From assembly GCF_001294455.1 (NCBI RefSeq), contig NZ_LIKT01000008.1:1-64000 (forward strand): a stretch of 64,000 bases of DNA. Direction: 5' to 3'. Under the pieces are notes generated by a model. The model did not search any database. It was not told the origin of the DNA and was given only the letters and a program-made list of their open reading frames with translations. This document shows, one piece after another, positions 7,460 to 15,733 of this stretch. A program made the position numbers and the translations under genes. This DNA is from Phaeobacter sp. 11ANDIMAR09 (GTDB lineage Bacteria > Pseudomonadota > Alphaproteobacteria > Rhodobacterales > Rhodobacteraceae). Within the stretch, counting starts at the first letter, position 1. Each line of letters starts with the position of its first letter.

Positions 7460-9223
7460 TTATGTGTTTTCGATATCTAGATTACGGATCGGGTTACGTC
7501 GCCCGAACTCCTCACCTGTATCTGCGTTGACGATTACGCGAATTTTATCCCGTAGCATCTCAAACATATTCACTTTGCGTCGATATTGCTTATCCTTTGA
7601 ATCTGCCATCAGATATCTACGAAAAACGGCCAACATAAAGTCTGGGACTGCAATGCCGAAATAACTCTTGTCTACGATCTCAGTGGCTACAAACTCTGGG
7701 TGCCGATTGTTGTCGTTTTTGAGTTCTGACCACGCAGCCTTCACGGTTTCGGTTATAGCACTTTTTGTAACCTTGCTTGTTTGCTCGAAATAGAAATAGG
7801 CTCCTCGACTTTCGGCAGCCATCAAGCGACGTTTCAAAACTGTTTTCAATAGACTCAGATAGCAGCCTTGGTAGTCCACGCCTAATTTCCCAAAGACTAT
7901 GTAACCTGTAAACGGCAGCGGCTGTAACGCAGTCAAGTAGGTTCTACGCAAATCTTCAGTCGTATCTGTAAAGTGAATTCCGTTTTTTGTAATTGCGTCG
8001 AGGTCTCCATCGGACCATGGGTTCGCTATATAGTCTTCCCAAATTCTTTTTGTTACGTTGTTAAGCTGTTCTTGATGTTGACTAGCACTAATTCCGAGGG
8101 CTAAGTATTTTTCGCCGTCTAGCGTGAATTCTGTTTCATCTACATAGAACTGAAAAGACGTTTGGTGTTGATTTTTTGGGGAATAGTTAACCGCCTCGCC
8201 GCTATCTTCCAAAACTTCTTGCCAAAGTGGGCCAATCTTGGAGGCCAAACGAGGCTCCTGAAAGGCTACATATTTCACGCGACCATCGAGATGATTAATA
8301 TAGCTTTGTCGCTGATATGAATCACTTATTCCTAAATGATCTAAATGATCATTCAGTCCATATTTCTTTGAAAAATAGAGTTCTTGCCTCAAGGCAAGTT
8401 TCATCTTTCTTGGCGCATGAGGCGCGTTTTCTTCCGAAACACTGAGTCCAGTCACATAGTGGTTTTGACCTCGCGTGCTGTATTTAGTCTTGTCTGAACT
8501 AAGCTGAAATTTGTGTCGTGCAACGATCTCCGAAACTTCTGACACTTGAGGAAGGTTGCCATTGGATGAGAATGTCAAATCATCGGCATATCTACTGTAA
8601 ACTGCTTTATACTTATCAGCCAAACCATTGAGATCAATGTCCATAAAGTGACTGATAGCATTTGCAATTATCGGGCTCGTCGGAAGCCCAAGAGGCAGTT
8701 TTTGATCAATACACAGAAAGTGAGAAAGTTGCATCGCAATACCCGAGTTTACACCTAAACTTTCGAAGAACGAAATCAATCGCCTGAGTGATATTGAGGG
8801 AAAATAGTTCTCAATATCCGATTTCAATATGTACTTTGCTCCAATATGAAATTGAGCATTATCTCGAGTATTTCGCCCCCGAACGTAACCACAATTGTGA
8901 GGGTGAGGGAAATTGGAAATGATCATTTCGAAAAACAGAGTCAGGCGTCTAGCGAGGCTCTTAAGAGCGTTGTTCAAATGGCCGCTAGCTTCCCATACAA
9001 CTCGGCTTCCTCGCTTAGGATTACGTTTGGGTATTTCATGTTTATAAAACGGTGAAAAATGGAGCTGCGCAATACCCATTTCAACCAGTGGCTCGGCCAA
9101 ACGAGCCTCATACTTGTGCACGTCAAAATCCGACGCATTTGTGAAGAAAATATCTTCCAAGCCAATGTAAGTGAGAAGCTGATCTTTTGTCTTCACTCGC
9201 CGTAAATCGTAATCAAATGCCAT
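7460..9223 (-). CDS. Retron-type reverse transcriptase with C-terminal DUF3800-like domain
   Basis: Counted from the ATG at 9223 (a TTG at 9229 is the alternative), 587 residues. Palm motifs are in order: SDIENYFPSI around Asp136, GLPTSPIIAN at 179-188, YADD at 212-215. The retron-specific signatures are both present: NAQFH (NAxxH) at 122-126 and VTG at 257-259. After about residue 350 a second domain begins with FYVDE (Asp362-Glu363), resembling the N-terminal acidic motif of DUF3800 proteins. Retron RTs copy an adjacent msr-msd RNA into RNA-linked DNA; fused or neighbouring proteins act as effectors in phage defence. No msr-msd was located with certainty; it should lie on the minus strand just right of 9230. 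Composition is AT-rich compared with the mobilisation genes. Confidence 0.88.
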   Translation of the reverse strand: MAFDYDLRRVKTKDQLLTYIGLEDIFFTNASDFDVHKYEARLAEPLVEMGIAQLHFSPFYKHEIPKRNPKRGSRVVWEASGHLNNALKSLARRLTLFFEMIISNFPHPHNCGYVRGRNTRDNAQFHIGAKYILKSDIENYFPSISLRRLISFFESLGVNSGIAMQLSHFLCIDQKLPLGLPTSPIIANAISHFMDIDLNGLADKYKAVYSRYADDLTFSSNGNLPQVSEVSEIVARHKFQLSSDKTKYSTRGQNHYVTGLSVSEENAPHAPRKMKLALRQELYFSKKYGLNDHLDHLGISDSYQRQSYINHLDGRVKYVAFQEPRLASKIGPLWQEVLEDSGEAVNYSPKNQHQTSFQFYVDETEFTLDGEKYLALGISASQHQEQLNNVTKRIWEDYIANPWSDGDLDAITKNGIHFTDTTEDLRRTYLTALQPLPFTGYIVFGKLGVDYQGCYLSLLKTVLKRRLMAAESRGAYFYFEQTSKVTKSAITETVKAAWSELKNDNNRHPEFVATEIVDKSYFGIAVPDFMLAVFRRYLMADSKDKQYRRKVNMFEMLRDKIRVIVNADTGEEFGRRNPIRNLDIENT

Positions 9224-9489
9224 TTCCAAGAACTTTCAGTTGGAGCAGCCAGACACACGTAGCAAGTGGTTCCGTAATAGGCAGATGCGACTCGCACCTT
9301 TAACCATGTCGCCAAGCTGCTCCTGACATTCAGGGTAACACACTAATTGGGATGTAGAAATAGCTCCTAGTTGGTTCCCGTTTGAAGCAGCGAAGGCTAG
9401 CTTTTCTCAAATGGCGATCAATCACCATAAGATTGTGCATGGTTTGGTGCAGGTGGCGAGGTTAGTTCTCCAAATCCTGCGAGTGGGTC

Positions 9490-10240
9490 ACAAGGGGCGA
9501 CGATACGCCCTTTGGTCGGGTTCAGCGCCGATACGCTGACGGCATTCAATCCGCGCAGGGTTGATCTATGGGGTGTTGGGGAGAGATGACATCTCCCCAA
9601 CGAGGGATCAAACACAGATATGTTTGCATGGTCGTGACTGGCTCAATGCCAATCTCGGCCATCAGCTTCGGGGGATACAACGGGGGAGCGCAGCAGCCCC
9701 CTTGTCAAGATCGTGTGGTACTACCACACACATCTTGCAGCATTCCTTAATGCTGGAAGTTGTCCGCATGGATCGCAGCGTCTAGTGTCATCTGACACAC
9801 ATCTCGCGCCATCACTTATTGGCGGAAGGTGTCCGAAGGGATCGCAGCGTAAATGGGTCATAGACCCACATCTCGCAGCACATCTTAGTGCTGTAAGGTG
9901 CCCATAGGGTCGCAGCGCCAACGGGTCATTTGACCCACATCTCGCAGCACGACTTAGTGCTGTACGATGGCCGCAGGGATCTCAGCGTTTGGTGTCATCT
10001 GAAACACAATTCGCAGGTTCTGTCGATTGAGGGTGATCTTATTGGCGTGTAACTCATGCGACTACATTCGTATGCTATGCAACAACTATTGGTAGACAAA
10101 ACTCAATCAGTTAGGCACCTTGGGCGAGTGTGCGGGGGAGCAGCTATGCTGCTAGCTCGAAAGGGCTGAACTTAGGTACGCGAGTGTTTACATTCGAGCG
10201 GTGAAGTTTACTTCATCACTACCTTCTTCGGAGGGGATAA
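9490..10240 (+). ncRNA. Strongly structured gene-free segment, probable plus-strand ncRNA locus
   Basis: This segment has no convincing ORF but is packed with hairpins: 9492-9513 (8-bp stem), 9522-9539, 9575-9601 (10-bp perfect stem), 9628-9662 (long, two mismatches), 9677-9705, twelve in the tandem array (9711-9987), AGCAGC-TAT-GCTGCT near 10139-10153, then CGAGTG/CATTCG, GTGAAGT/ACTTCATCAC and CCTTC-TTCG-GAGGG just before the SLATT gene. Several stems contain G-T pairs when read on the plus strand; on the minus strand these become A-C mismatches. The last one has a cUUCGg tetraloop. Both points favour a plus-strand RNA. RT defence systems with SLATT partners carry an upstream ncRNA, so this may be the template or partner RNA. 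Exact ends and the number of transcripts are unknown. Confidence 0.65.
9711..10017 (+). repeat. Tandem array, ~4.3 copies of a ~69-bp three-hairpin unit
   Basis: Units: 9711-9780, 9781-9849, 9850-9917, 9918-9987, and a decayed fifth from 9988 to about 10017. Each has hairpin A, then ACATCTCG, hairpin B, then a short hairpin C ending in GGATCGCAGCG. Hairpin A stems are GTGTGGT/ACCACAC, GTGTC/GACAC, GGGTC/GACCC and GGGTC/GACCC; hairpin B stems are CAGCAT/ATGCTG, CGCCA/TGGCG, GCAGCAC/GTGCTGT (twice) around a CTTA loop core. Stem bases change in pairs while linkers stay constant, which points to selection on folding, not just recent duplication. The units are contiguous with no unique spacers, so this is not a CRISPR array. 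Confidence 0.85.
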
Positions 10241-10295
10241 TCCTTAGAACATCTTGTCCCGCACACGCCTATTTGGAGAAAGAATTTTGACGAAG

Positions 10296-10862
10296 ATGAC
10301 TGAAGAGAATATTGAAGTGAAAGATCGTATTTGGATAACATGCAAATCTCGAATTTATGCTGAACGTCGATTTCGAAGGTATGACGTCATATCCCATTTA
10401 GCACTTTCAATGCTATCCATCATCGTCATAGCGATTACCCTGTTACGGGACTTACTTCCAGCGGAAGTGCCCCTCGATGCCTACACAGTAGTTTATTCGG
10501 TGTTCATTCTTGCAGCGTCAATAATTGTATTTGGCTTCAAATTTGGCGAGATCGCTACACTGCATCGTGAGTGTTACCTGCGATTGCAGAGATTACATGA
10601 TAGCAACGAAAACGCCTCAGAACTTCTACAACAGTACCATGATATTTTGTCGTCGTACCCAAATCACTCTGACACAGACTACGAAAGCTTGGTTATTGGT
10701 AGAACCTTTCCCAACAAAAAGAATATGCATAGCCCGACTGGCACCCCGATTTCGTGGTCATTTTGGATGTTAGTTCGCTGGGCAATACACCACTTATTAC
10801 TGGTGATCCTGCCGATAGCAGTCGTGGTCGCTAGTATAGGCTCAATTTTTTGGATTTGGTAA
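10296..10862 (+). CDS. SLATT-domain membrane protein (putative defence effector)
   Basis: The product has about 188 residues from the ATG at 10296; a TTG at 10287 has a better-spaced GGAG and may be the true start. It shows the SLATT layout: an N-terminal amphipathic segment with Arg/Tyr residues (CKSRIYAERRFRRYDV), two adjacent membrane helices (SHLALSMLSIIVIAITLL and VVYSVFILAASIIVFGF), a cytoplasmic helical part, and a third hydrophobic helix at the C-terminus. SLATT proteins are predicted pore-forming effectors of nucleotide- or RT-linked defence systems. The downstream RT gene overlaps it by 13 bp, so the two are probably translated together. A hairpin-rich RNA segment lies immediately upstream. 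Confidence 0.8.
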   Translation: MTEENIEVKDRIWITCKSRIYAERRFRRYDVISHLALSMLSIIVIAITLLRDLLPAEVPLDAYTVVYSVFILAASIIVFGFKFGEIATLHRECYLRLQRLHDSNENASELLQQYHDILSSYPNHSDTDYESLVIGRTFPNKKNMHSPTGTPISWSFWMLVRWAIHHLLLVILPIAVVVASIGSIFWIW

Positions 10863-12208
10863 ACTTGAAGCCCGCCAAGCGTTTCCATTTGCGCCTAACC
10901 AAGGCTCATCTTCTCGACCTTCACGCGCAGTTCATCGAAAGTGGAGCGGCAGTTGGAAAAGACGGTATTCGTGTTGAGAGGTTTGGTAACGATATCGACA
11001 ATGAAATCGCCATTATTCTGAGGAAGGTGAGTTCAGGAACTTACAAATATACGTCCTATCGTGAGAAATTAATTTCAAAAGGTGCTGGAAAAAACCCTCG
11101 TCAAATTTCAATCCCCACTGTCCGAGACAAACTAGTTTTGAAATTTCTCTCAGAACTACTCGCCGAAATATATCCCGAGCATGTTTCGCAGCCGCCCCAT
11201 CATTACATTAAGAGAATCCATAGAACTTCAGCCGCAAAGCCCGCGTCAAACTACTATTTGAGGCTGGACATTCAAAATTTCTACCCTTCAATTGATCACA
11301 AGATTCTCATGCGGATCTTGAGGAGAACAATTCGGCAGAAGCAACTTTTAAAGTTAGTAGAAGATGCTATTAAGACTCCAACTGGTAGCCATTCTGGTTC
11401 GGGCAGCGTCCCAATCACAGGTGTTCCACAGGGGCTGAGTATTTCGAACATTTTGGCATCTCTCTACCTAAGCGAGATGGATAAAAAGTTCGAAACCGAT
11501 AAATCAATTGAGTATTTTCGCTTCGTCGATGACATGCTCGTTTTAGCCGACTATTCAACTGCAAAACGTCTCTCTACGGAAATACCAGTGCTTCTAAAAT
11601 CGAAGCGAAAGATTAAGTGCCACCCTGTAGGAAGTGGTAGCAAGAGTATTCTCGTTTCGTTGGCGGAGGGGATCGACTATCTTGGGTATCACTTTTGCCA
11701 GAGCAAAATTGAAGTTCGAAGTTCATCCTACAAAAAGATGTTTAGCAATTTGATGAAGTTGTTTTCCGCTATGAAGTATCGTTCCAACAAGGGACCAATC
11801 TTGTGGAGAATGAACCTTCGTATATCAGGTTGCATTTTTGACGGTAGAAGAGTCGGATGGCTGTTCTTCTTTGCTCAATCAAACAACACACAACAGCTGA
11901 AGCGTCTAGACGCTTTCGTGTCACAACAAGCAAAAAAAGTACTCGATCCGGCTGACCGTGAACGCTTAAAGACTTTCACACGTGCATATCACGAAATTCG
12001 CTTCAACTATGAAGATTCAAAATACTTTTTGAATTTCGATCAGTTTGACGATGCGCAAAAACGAGCGGAAATTGGCATTCTCCTGCCGCAGAAATCACTG
12101 GAAGAAATTGAGACCCTAGAAGGGGCCGAGTTGGACAAGCTATTTAGGAAGTGCATTTCAAAAGAAATTGGAGATTTGGAAAAAGATATGATGGAAGTTT
12201 TCTCATAA
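10850..12208 (+). CDS. Reverse transcriptase of a SLATT-associated (UG10/DRT10-like) system
   Basis: A 452-residue RT whose only in-frame starts at the 5' end are TTG codons (10850, 10856, 10865), overlapping the SLATT stop. Palm motifs: RLDIQNFYPSI with Asp140, GVPQGLSISN at 191-200, and FVDD at 225-228 (Asp227, Asp228). The retron NAxxH and VTG signatures are not seen, so it belongs to another RT group. Group II introns have a longer maturase/endonuclease tail; here the C-terminal 200 residues are helical with no endonuclease motif. The RT-SLATT pair with an upstream structured RNA matches the UG10/DRT10 type of antiphage system (established pairing; membership of this protein is inferred). 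The gap to the metallopeptidase gene is only 72 bp. Confidence 0.85.
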   Translation: MDLVNLKPAKRFHLRLTKAHLLDLHAQFIESGAAVGKDGIRVERFGNDIDNEIAIILRKVSSGTYKYTSYREKLISKGAGKNPRQISIPTVRDKLVLKFLSELLAEIYPEHVSQPPHHYIKRIHRTSAAKPASNYYLRLDIQNFYPSIDHKILMRILRRTIRQKQLLKLVEDAIKTPTGSHSGSGSVPITGVPQGLSISNILASLYLSEMDKKFETDKSIEYFRFVDDMLVLADYSTAKRLSTEIPVLLKSKRKIKCHPVGSGSKSILVSLAEGIDYLGYHFCQSKIEVRSSSYKKMFSNLMKLFSAMKYRSNKGPILWRMNLRISGCIFDGRRVGWLFFFAQSNNTQQLKRLDAFVSQQAKKVLDPADRERLKTFTRAYHEIRFNYEDSKYFLNFDQFDDAQKRAEIGILLPQKSLEEIETLEGAELDKLFRKCISKEIGDLEKDMMEVFS

Positions 12209-12280
12209 TATTTTGCACCCTGATCACTTATTGATGTGACCCACGTCAGAACTTCTAAATAGAGCCATCTTGAACTCTAT

Positions 12281-13348
12281 ATGTTGGTTGATGTGCTTGT
12301 GTTCGGCGGAATTTATGACTGCACCAAAAGGGAATTGAAAATCGAATATCTTCGAAAATCCCTACATTTAGCACTCGCTCAGTTTTCCGAACTGACGGGC
12401 ATTCCTTTTCCTGTCATTCCCCGTCTCGATCTTCACGACGATGTTGATTTTTGGGCATTGGCAGAACGAGAAGAAGGTGGATTGAAAATCCATGTCGGTG
12501 GTGGTGTCCTACCTGCCATCACGACGCTGTGGAATGACGCACTTAGCGAGAGTAATTTCATTTTGGGTGTCCACTCGCCATTGTTAGTTGAAAAGACAGA
12601 TGCCGTCCAAATGTCATTGGGATGGTTGATGCTTCATGAAATGCAACACTTTGTGCTAGGCCACTTCGATATCGTTGGCCGCACATTCCTTAGCGAAACA
12701 GCACGTGGGAAACGCCTTGCTCTAACATCTCGCGGTGTAAGTAAGACCAGTATTTTCGATGATTTAGACGCTACAATCAAGCCAATGGTTGAGCCTTGCC
12801 TTGAGCTACAAGCTGACCATGATGCGATCGATCTAGTTCTGGATGCATATTCTACCGATGAATGGCCTAGCCTGCGCGCACGAATTGCTGCCATAGCGGC
12901 GATGATAATGTTGATTGAGCGCGAGGACGCCAAGCTAGTTGAAGCACACTCTTCCCATCCCAAAGCTGCCACACGAATTTTTCAACTATTGGGGCATGTG
13001 ACGGAAATGCCATTAATCTTAGCTCAACGCAAAGCTGTACTGAATGGTGCTGCGAACGTTGATCCTAACGATATTCCTTCGAACGAAGAGCAAAGTGCTT
13101 TCAATCGAGAGGTCGTTATCCCCTCATTCTTTGATGTAGTGAATTTAGCCCGCGTTGCTGGAGCTGACAGTATCTGCAACGATCTGGGTGAAGCTTCTGA
13201 CTTCTTCTGTGATGTGGGAACTGCTAAGATGGGCAACGTATCTGCGTTCAAAGGCTTGCGCACATCGGGTGCGAAACAATGGGCTGATCTGGTGGTTGTC
13301 AATGAGCGGATCAAAGAGTTATTCGCTCAAGATGGACTGGTTATTTAG
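12281..13348 (+). CDS. Zinc metallopeptidase-like protein
   Basis: The 355-residue protein has a gluzincin-like zinc site: HEMQH at 119-123 (HExxH) and, about 50 residues on, LELQAD with Glu175 as the probable third ligand (ExxAD arrangement). No signal peptide or membrane segment is apparent, so it should act in the cytoplasm. The second half contains a helical region with IAAIAAMIMLIEREDAK and a charged C-terminus. It follows the SLATT-RT pair on the same strand and may be a third component or an independent defence gene. It converges with the HEPN-like gene, the two 3' ends overlapping by 30 bp. No specific family is recognised. Confidence 0.75.
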   Translation: MLVDVLVFGGIYDCTKRELKIEYLRKSLHLALAQFSELTGIPFPVIPRLDLHDDVDFWALAEREEGGLKIHVGGGVLPAITTLWNDALSESNFILGVHSPLLVEKTDAVQMSLGWLMLHEMQHFVLGHFDIVGRTFLSETARGKRLALTSRGVSKTSIFDDLDATIKPMVEPCLELQADHDAIDLVLDAYSTDEWPSLRARIAAIAAMIMLIEREDAKLVEAHSSHPKAATRIFQLLGHVTEMPLILAQRKAVLNGAANVDPNDIPSNEEQSAFNREVVIPSFFDVVNLARVAGADSICNDLGEASDFFCDVGTAKMGNVSAFKGLRTSGAKQWADLVVVNERIKELFAQDGLVI

Positions 13349-14629
13349 CCTTCTCGGCAATCGCCCTGCTGCTTGGGCTTCTTTGATGATATCTGCGTTC
13401 GGATCGACATGAACGAGTAATTTATCATCAAAAACAGTTTTTCTAAGGCATGCAGCGGCGATAAGTTCCAGATCAGAAATTGGGTCTGCTTTATATTTTT
13501 TATAATATTTTGGATACTTGCTGGAATCATAAACGTCGGGAGCACGACCATGAACAACAGAGCCACGCAACTGTAGTATCACTCGCAAACGAGCGTTTGA
13601 AATTTGCGCCCCTAAAGTTTGTTGGACACCGTCCACGATCGCTTGGGTGGCGTTCTGTGGGTCGCCATACAACGCCTCTAGAACCATGCACAATATAGGA
13701 AATCGGTCAGAAGGAGCATTGTCCCAAGCTTTGAAAAAATATTCCAAACCAATCATTTGACGCCGTACGTCTTTGGCTGGATCATTTATCTTTTTTGACA
13801 ATATCTGCAGCCATTGCGCATCTGACTTTGAGATAACGATGTCATACATGCATGGAGGTGTATGATTTGGTTCGAAGGAATATGAGAGGCCGTCATCTCC
13901 AAGAGTACACTGACCACCAAAAACTTCTCGCCCTGAGAACAAATGCCTGTGCTTGGGAAGACTGGTCAATGCGATAGCCCCAAGAATTGATGATCTAACT
14001 TTTAACGCCTCTTTTTTGTCTGCAGAGAAAACACTCAACCAAGACTGCGGCCTTCGTAAAGGTCCTTTGAAGCTTTTCTCTGGAGGGAACCGTGTCGCAT
14101 CAAGGTGTTTTACAATGTGTTCATCCTTGATCCCAAAGCAATTCCCCGAAGATGCTGGAGAAAGACTGAATTGATCTCCTTCAAAAACGTTACGCACCAC
14201 GACAGGAATTAGTGGAAATAAGTTCAGTTCAATTTTTGGAGCAAACAGAACATCTCTTGAAAGGGCATCTGCAAGGTTGTCTTTAGTTGCTTCAGAAATC
14301 CACTGATTGAGTGGTTCATCACGGAATTTTGCAAAAGTTTCATCGCCTAAATACCAGAAGTTACTAGAAATAAAATCCTGCAGCTTACTCGTAATGTCGC
14401 TGATCGCAAGCGCGCGCAGATATGATGGACCGTTGCTTCGCACGAACAGAGACGCGAGCTTCAATTCAACAAAATGATAGTATATATCTGCTCCCATTCT
14501 CCTGTCCCAATGCGGAGTTCCTGGCCTTCCATAAAAGAAGGATGCCTTTGCCCCGTCATCGCCCATTGTCATTGTTATTGATGACAGCAGGAGTTCTATT
14601 GTTTGTGCATGAATTTTGTTGTGACGCAT
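13319..14629 (-). CDS. HEPN-like protein of unknown function
   Basis: From the ATG at 14629 the protein has 436 residues; an open frame reaches a TTG at 14722, inside the stop region of the upstream gene, and could be a coupled start. The C-terminal ~100 residues carry RGSVVHG (Arg355-x4-His360), the Rx4H signature of HEPN ribonuclease/Apea-like domains, inside a helical segment that ends AAACLRKTVF. The N-terminal 300 residues are not recognised. HEPN domains are common RNases or scaffolds in toxin and antiphage systems. It sits downstream of another unknown gene on the same strand, and its 3' end overlaps the metallopeptidase gene. Function is inferred from one motif only. Confidence 0.6.
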   Translation of the reverse strand: MRHNKIHAQTIELLLSSITMTMGDDGAKASFFYGRPGTPHWDRRMGADIYYHFVELKLASLFVRSNGPSYLRALAISDITSKLQDFISSNFWYLGDETFAKFRDEPLNQWISEATKDNLADALSRDVLFAPKIELNLFPLIPVVVRNVFEGDQFSLSPASSGNCFGIKDEHIVKHLDATRFPPEKSFKGPLRRPQSWLSVFSADKKEALKVRSSILGAIALTSLPKHRHLFSGREVFGGQCTLGDDGLSYSFEPNHTPPCMYDIVISKSDAQWLQILSKKINDPAKDVRRQMIGLEYFFKAWDNAPSDRFPILCMVLEALYGDPQNATQAIVDGVQQTLGAQISNARLRVILQLRGSVVHGRAPDVYDSSKYPKYYKKYKADPISDLELIAAACLRKTVFDDKLLVHVDPNADIIKEAQAAGRLPRRLNNQSILSE

Positions 14630-14711
14630 TGATAATTTCCACTCACCTAGTTCTATTCTAAGCGTAATTTGGCGCCATCGACAGCCTAAGGATAAATTGA
14701 TCCACCAATAA

Positions 14712-15434
14712 TTAGGCCACAAACTTGACCGTAACGCGATGCAACTTGCACTGGCTGTCAGCAGCCCAACTGATGAGGTTTGTGAGACTGGATGGGAAGT
14801 CAGCGGTTTGTGCTGTGATCAGTATGAATTCGTGCACTCCCTCATCGTTGTTTTCTCTCAACGGATCAAGTTTGCCATCTTGCATTATTGGTAATCGGTT
14901 CTGGCCTGATTGAATTGGTGCGCTGATCCTACCGTTTGGGCCAAGCGGGATGTTGTGCCATTGGCCTCTTACACTCTGCATGGCGATGGCATAACCATCT
15001 GCCTCACCATCTAACTCAAAGCAAAATCGCTCGCCAAGTCGAATGATCGTATCGGCTGGCTTCAAATGACTTTCGCGCTCGACAATGCCCATTGTCACGA
15101 GAACAAGCACAAGACGGAAACGATCTGATATAGCCCGTTCGTCAACGATGGCTTGCCAGCGTTGCTCTGGTGTCTCTGGGAATATCTCGGGCGCAAGGCG
15201 GCGTGCTAATTCGAAATGATGCTCTGTAAGCCATTGATGGATCAAAGTGGCATAGGTGACCGCGATTTCACCTCGGCGCATGTTACGGACATAGTCCTGC
15301 CCGCGCGCCACGGGATAACCCACAGCGTCATCCATAATCAATTCTGGTGTTTTGCGCGGATCAAGGTCGGCCAGTGCTTTGAGCACAGGATAGAGCTTTG
15401 CCTTGTCAGCCTTATTCTTTGGATCAAATGACAT
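14712..15434 (-). CDS. Hypothetical protein, island gene
   Basis: The start at 15434 gives 240 residues; six upstream codons are also open. The first ~85 residues are helical and charged (PKNKADKAKLYPVLKALADLD), including a segment (YVRNMRRGEIAVTYATLIHQWL) that could be a helix-turn-helix-like unit. The C-terminal part is predicted to be beta-rich (FCFELDGEADGYAIAMQS, GVHEFILITAQ), like small beta-sandwich domains. No family is recognised. The gene immediately precedes the HEPN-like gene on the same strand, so they may be one operon. Confidence 0.65.
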   Translation of the reverse strand: MSFDPKNKADKAKLYPVLKALADLDPRKTPELIMDDAVGYPVARGQDYVRNMRRGEIAVTYATLIHQWLTEHHFELARRLAPEIFPETPEQRWQAIVDERAISDRFRLVLVLVTMGIVERESHLKPADTIIRLGERFCFELDGEADGYAIAMQSVRGQWHNIPLGPNGRISAPIQSGQNRLPIMQDGKLDPLRENNDEGVHEFILITAQTADFPSSLTNLISWAADSQCKLHRVTVKFVA

Positions 15435-15490
15435 GCGTCTTAATACGCACATATTGGATCTAAAGCCGAGTCTAACCTATGCCGGATCGA

Positions 15491-15733
15491 CTATGGCATT
15501 TGGGGGCCGTGTGGAGATTTTTGAGAGCTAGAAGCAACTTGCTCATCGGGTGCGCATTCACAAAACCAAATGCCAGATTGCATTAAGATTTCCTTATCAG
15601 ATCGCACTTTCGAAGCAGAACTGCCAGACGATATAATGAGGTTGCTGTCATTAGAAACGTTGGAATCCTTCATTGCATATAATGATGCTGAAACTGCCAA
15701 TGCCGAAAATAGTAGAGATATTTTATTTTTCAT
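15491..15733 (-). CDS. Small putative secreted protein
   Basis: The 80-residue frame begins with a good signal peptide: MKNK, a hydrophobic core ISLLFSALAVSASL, and a small-residue cleavage region before KDSN. The mature part is Ser-rich and contains Cys residues in FCECAPDEQ. It is AT-rich like its neighbours. No ribosome binding site is clear and no family is recognised, so it may be a chance frame, though the signal peptide argues for a real gene. Confidence 0.4.
   Translation of the reverse strand: MKNKISLLFSALAVSASLYAMKDSNVSNDSNLIISSGSSASKVRSDKEILMQSGIWFCECAPDEQVASSSQKSPHGPQMP

Noticed and set aside
9242-9323. msr-msd of the retron bounded by GGAGCAGC/GCTGCTCC
   Set aside because: It encloses only 66 nt, too short for both msr and msd, and no second long stem is seen inside.
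9713-9921. Short ORFs on both strands over the repeat array
   Set aside because: They arise from the repeat itself; composition is odd and neither has a start signal.
9711-10017. Possible CRISPR array
   Set aside because: Units are contiguous with no unique spacers, unit length is ~69 bp with internal hairpins, and no cas gene is near.
10850-12208. Group II intron maturase
   Set aside because: No endonuclease domain, no intron RNA domain V-like hairpin downstream, and gene overlap with a SLATT partner.
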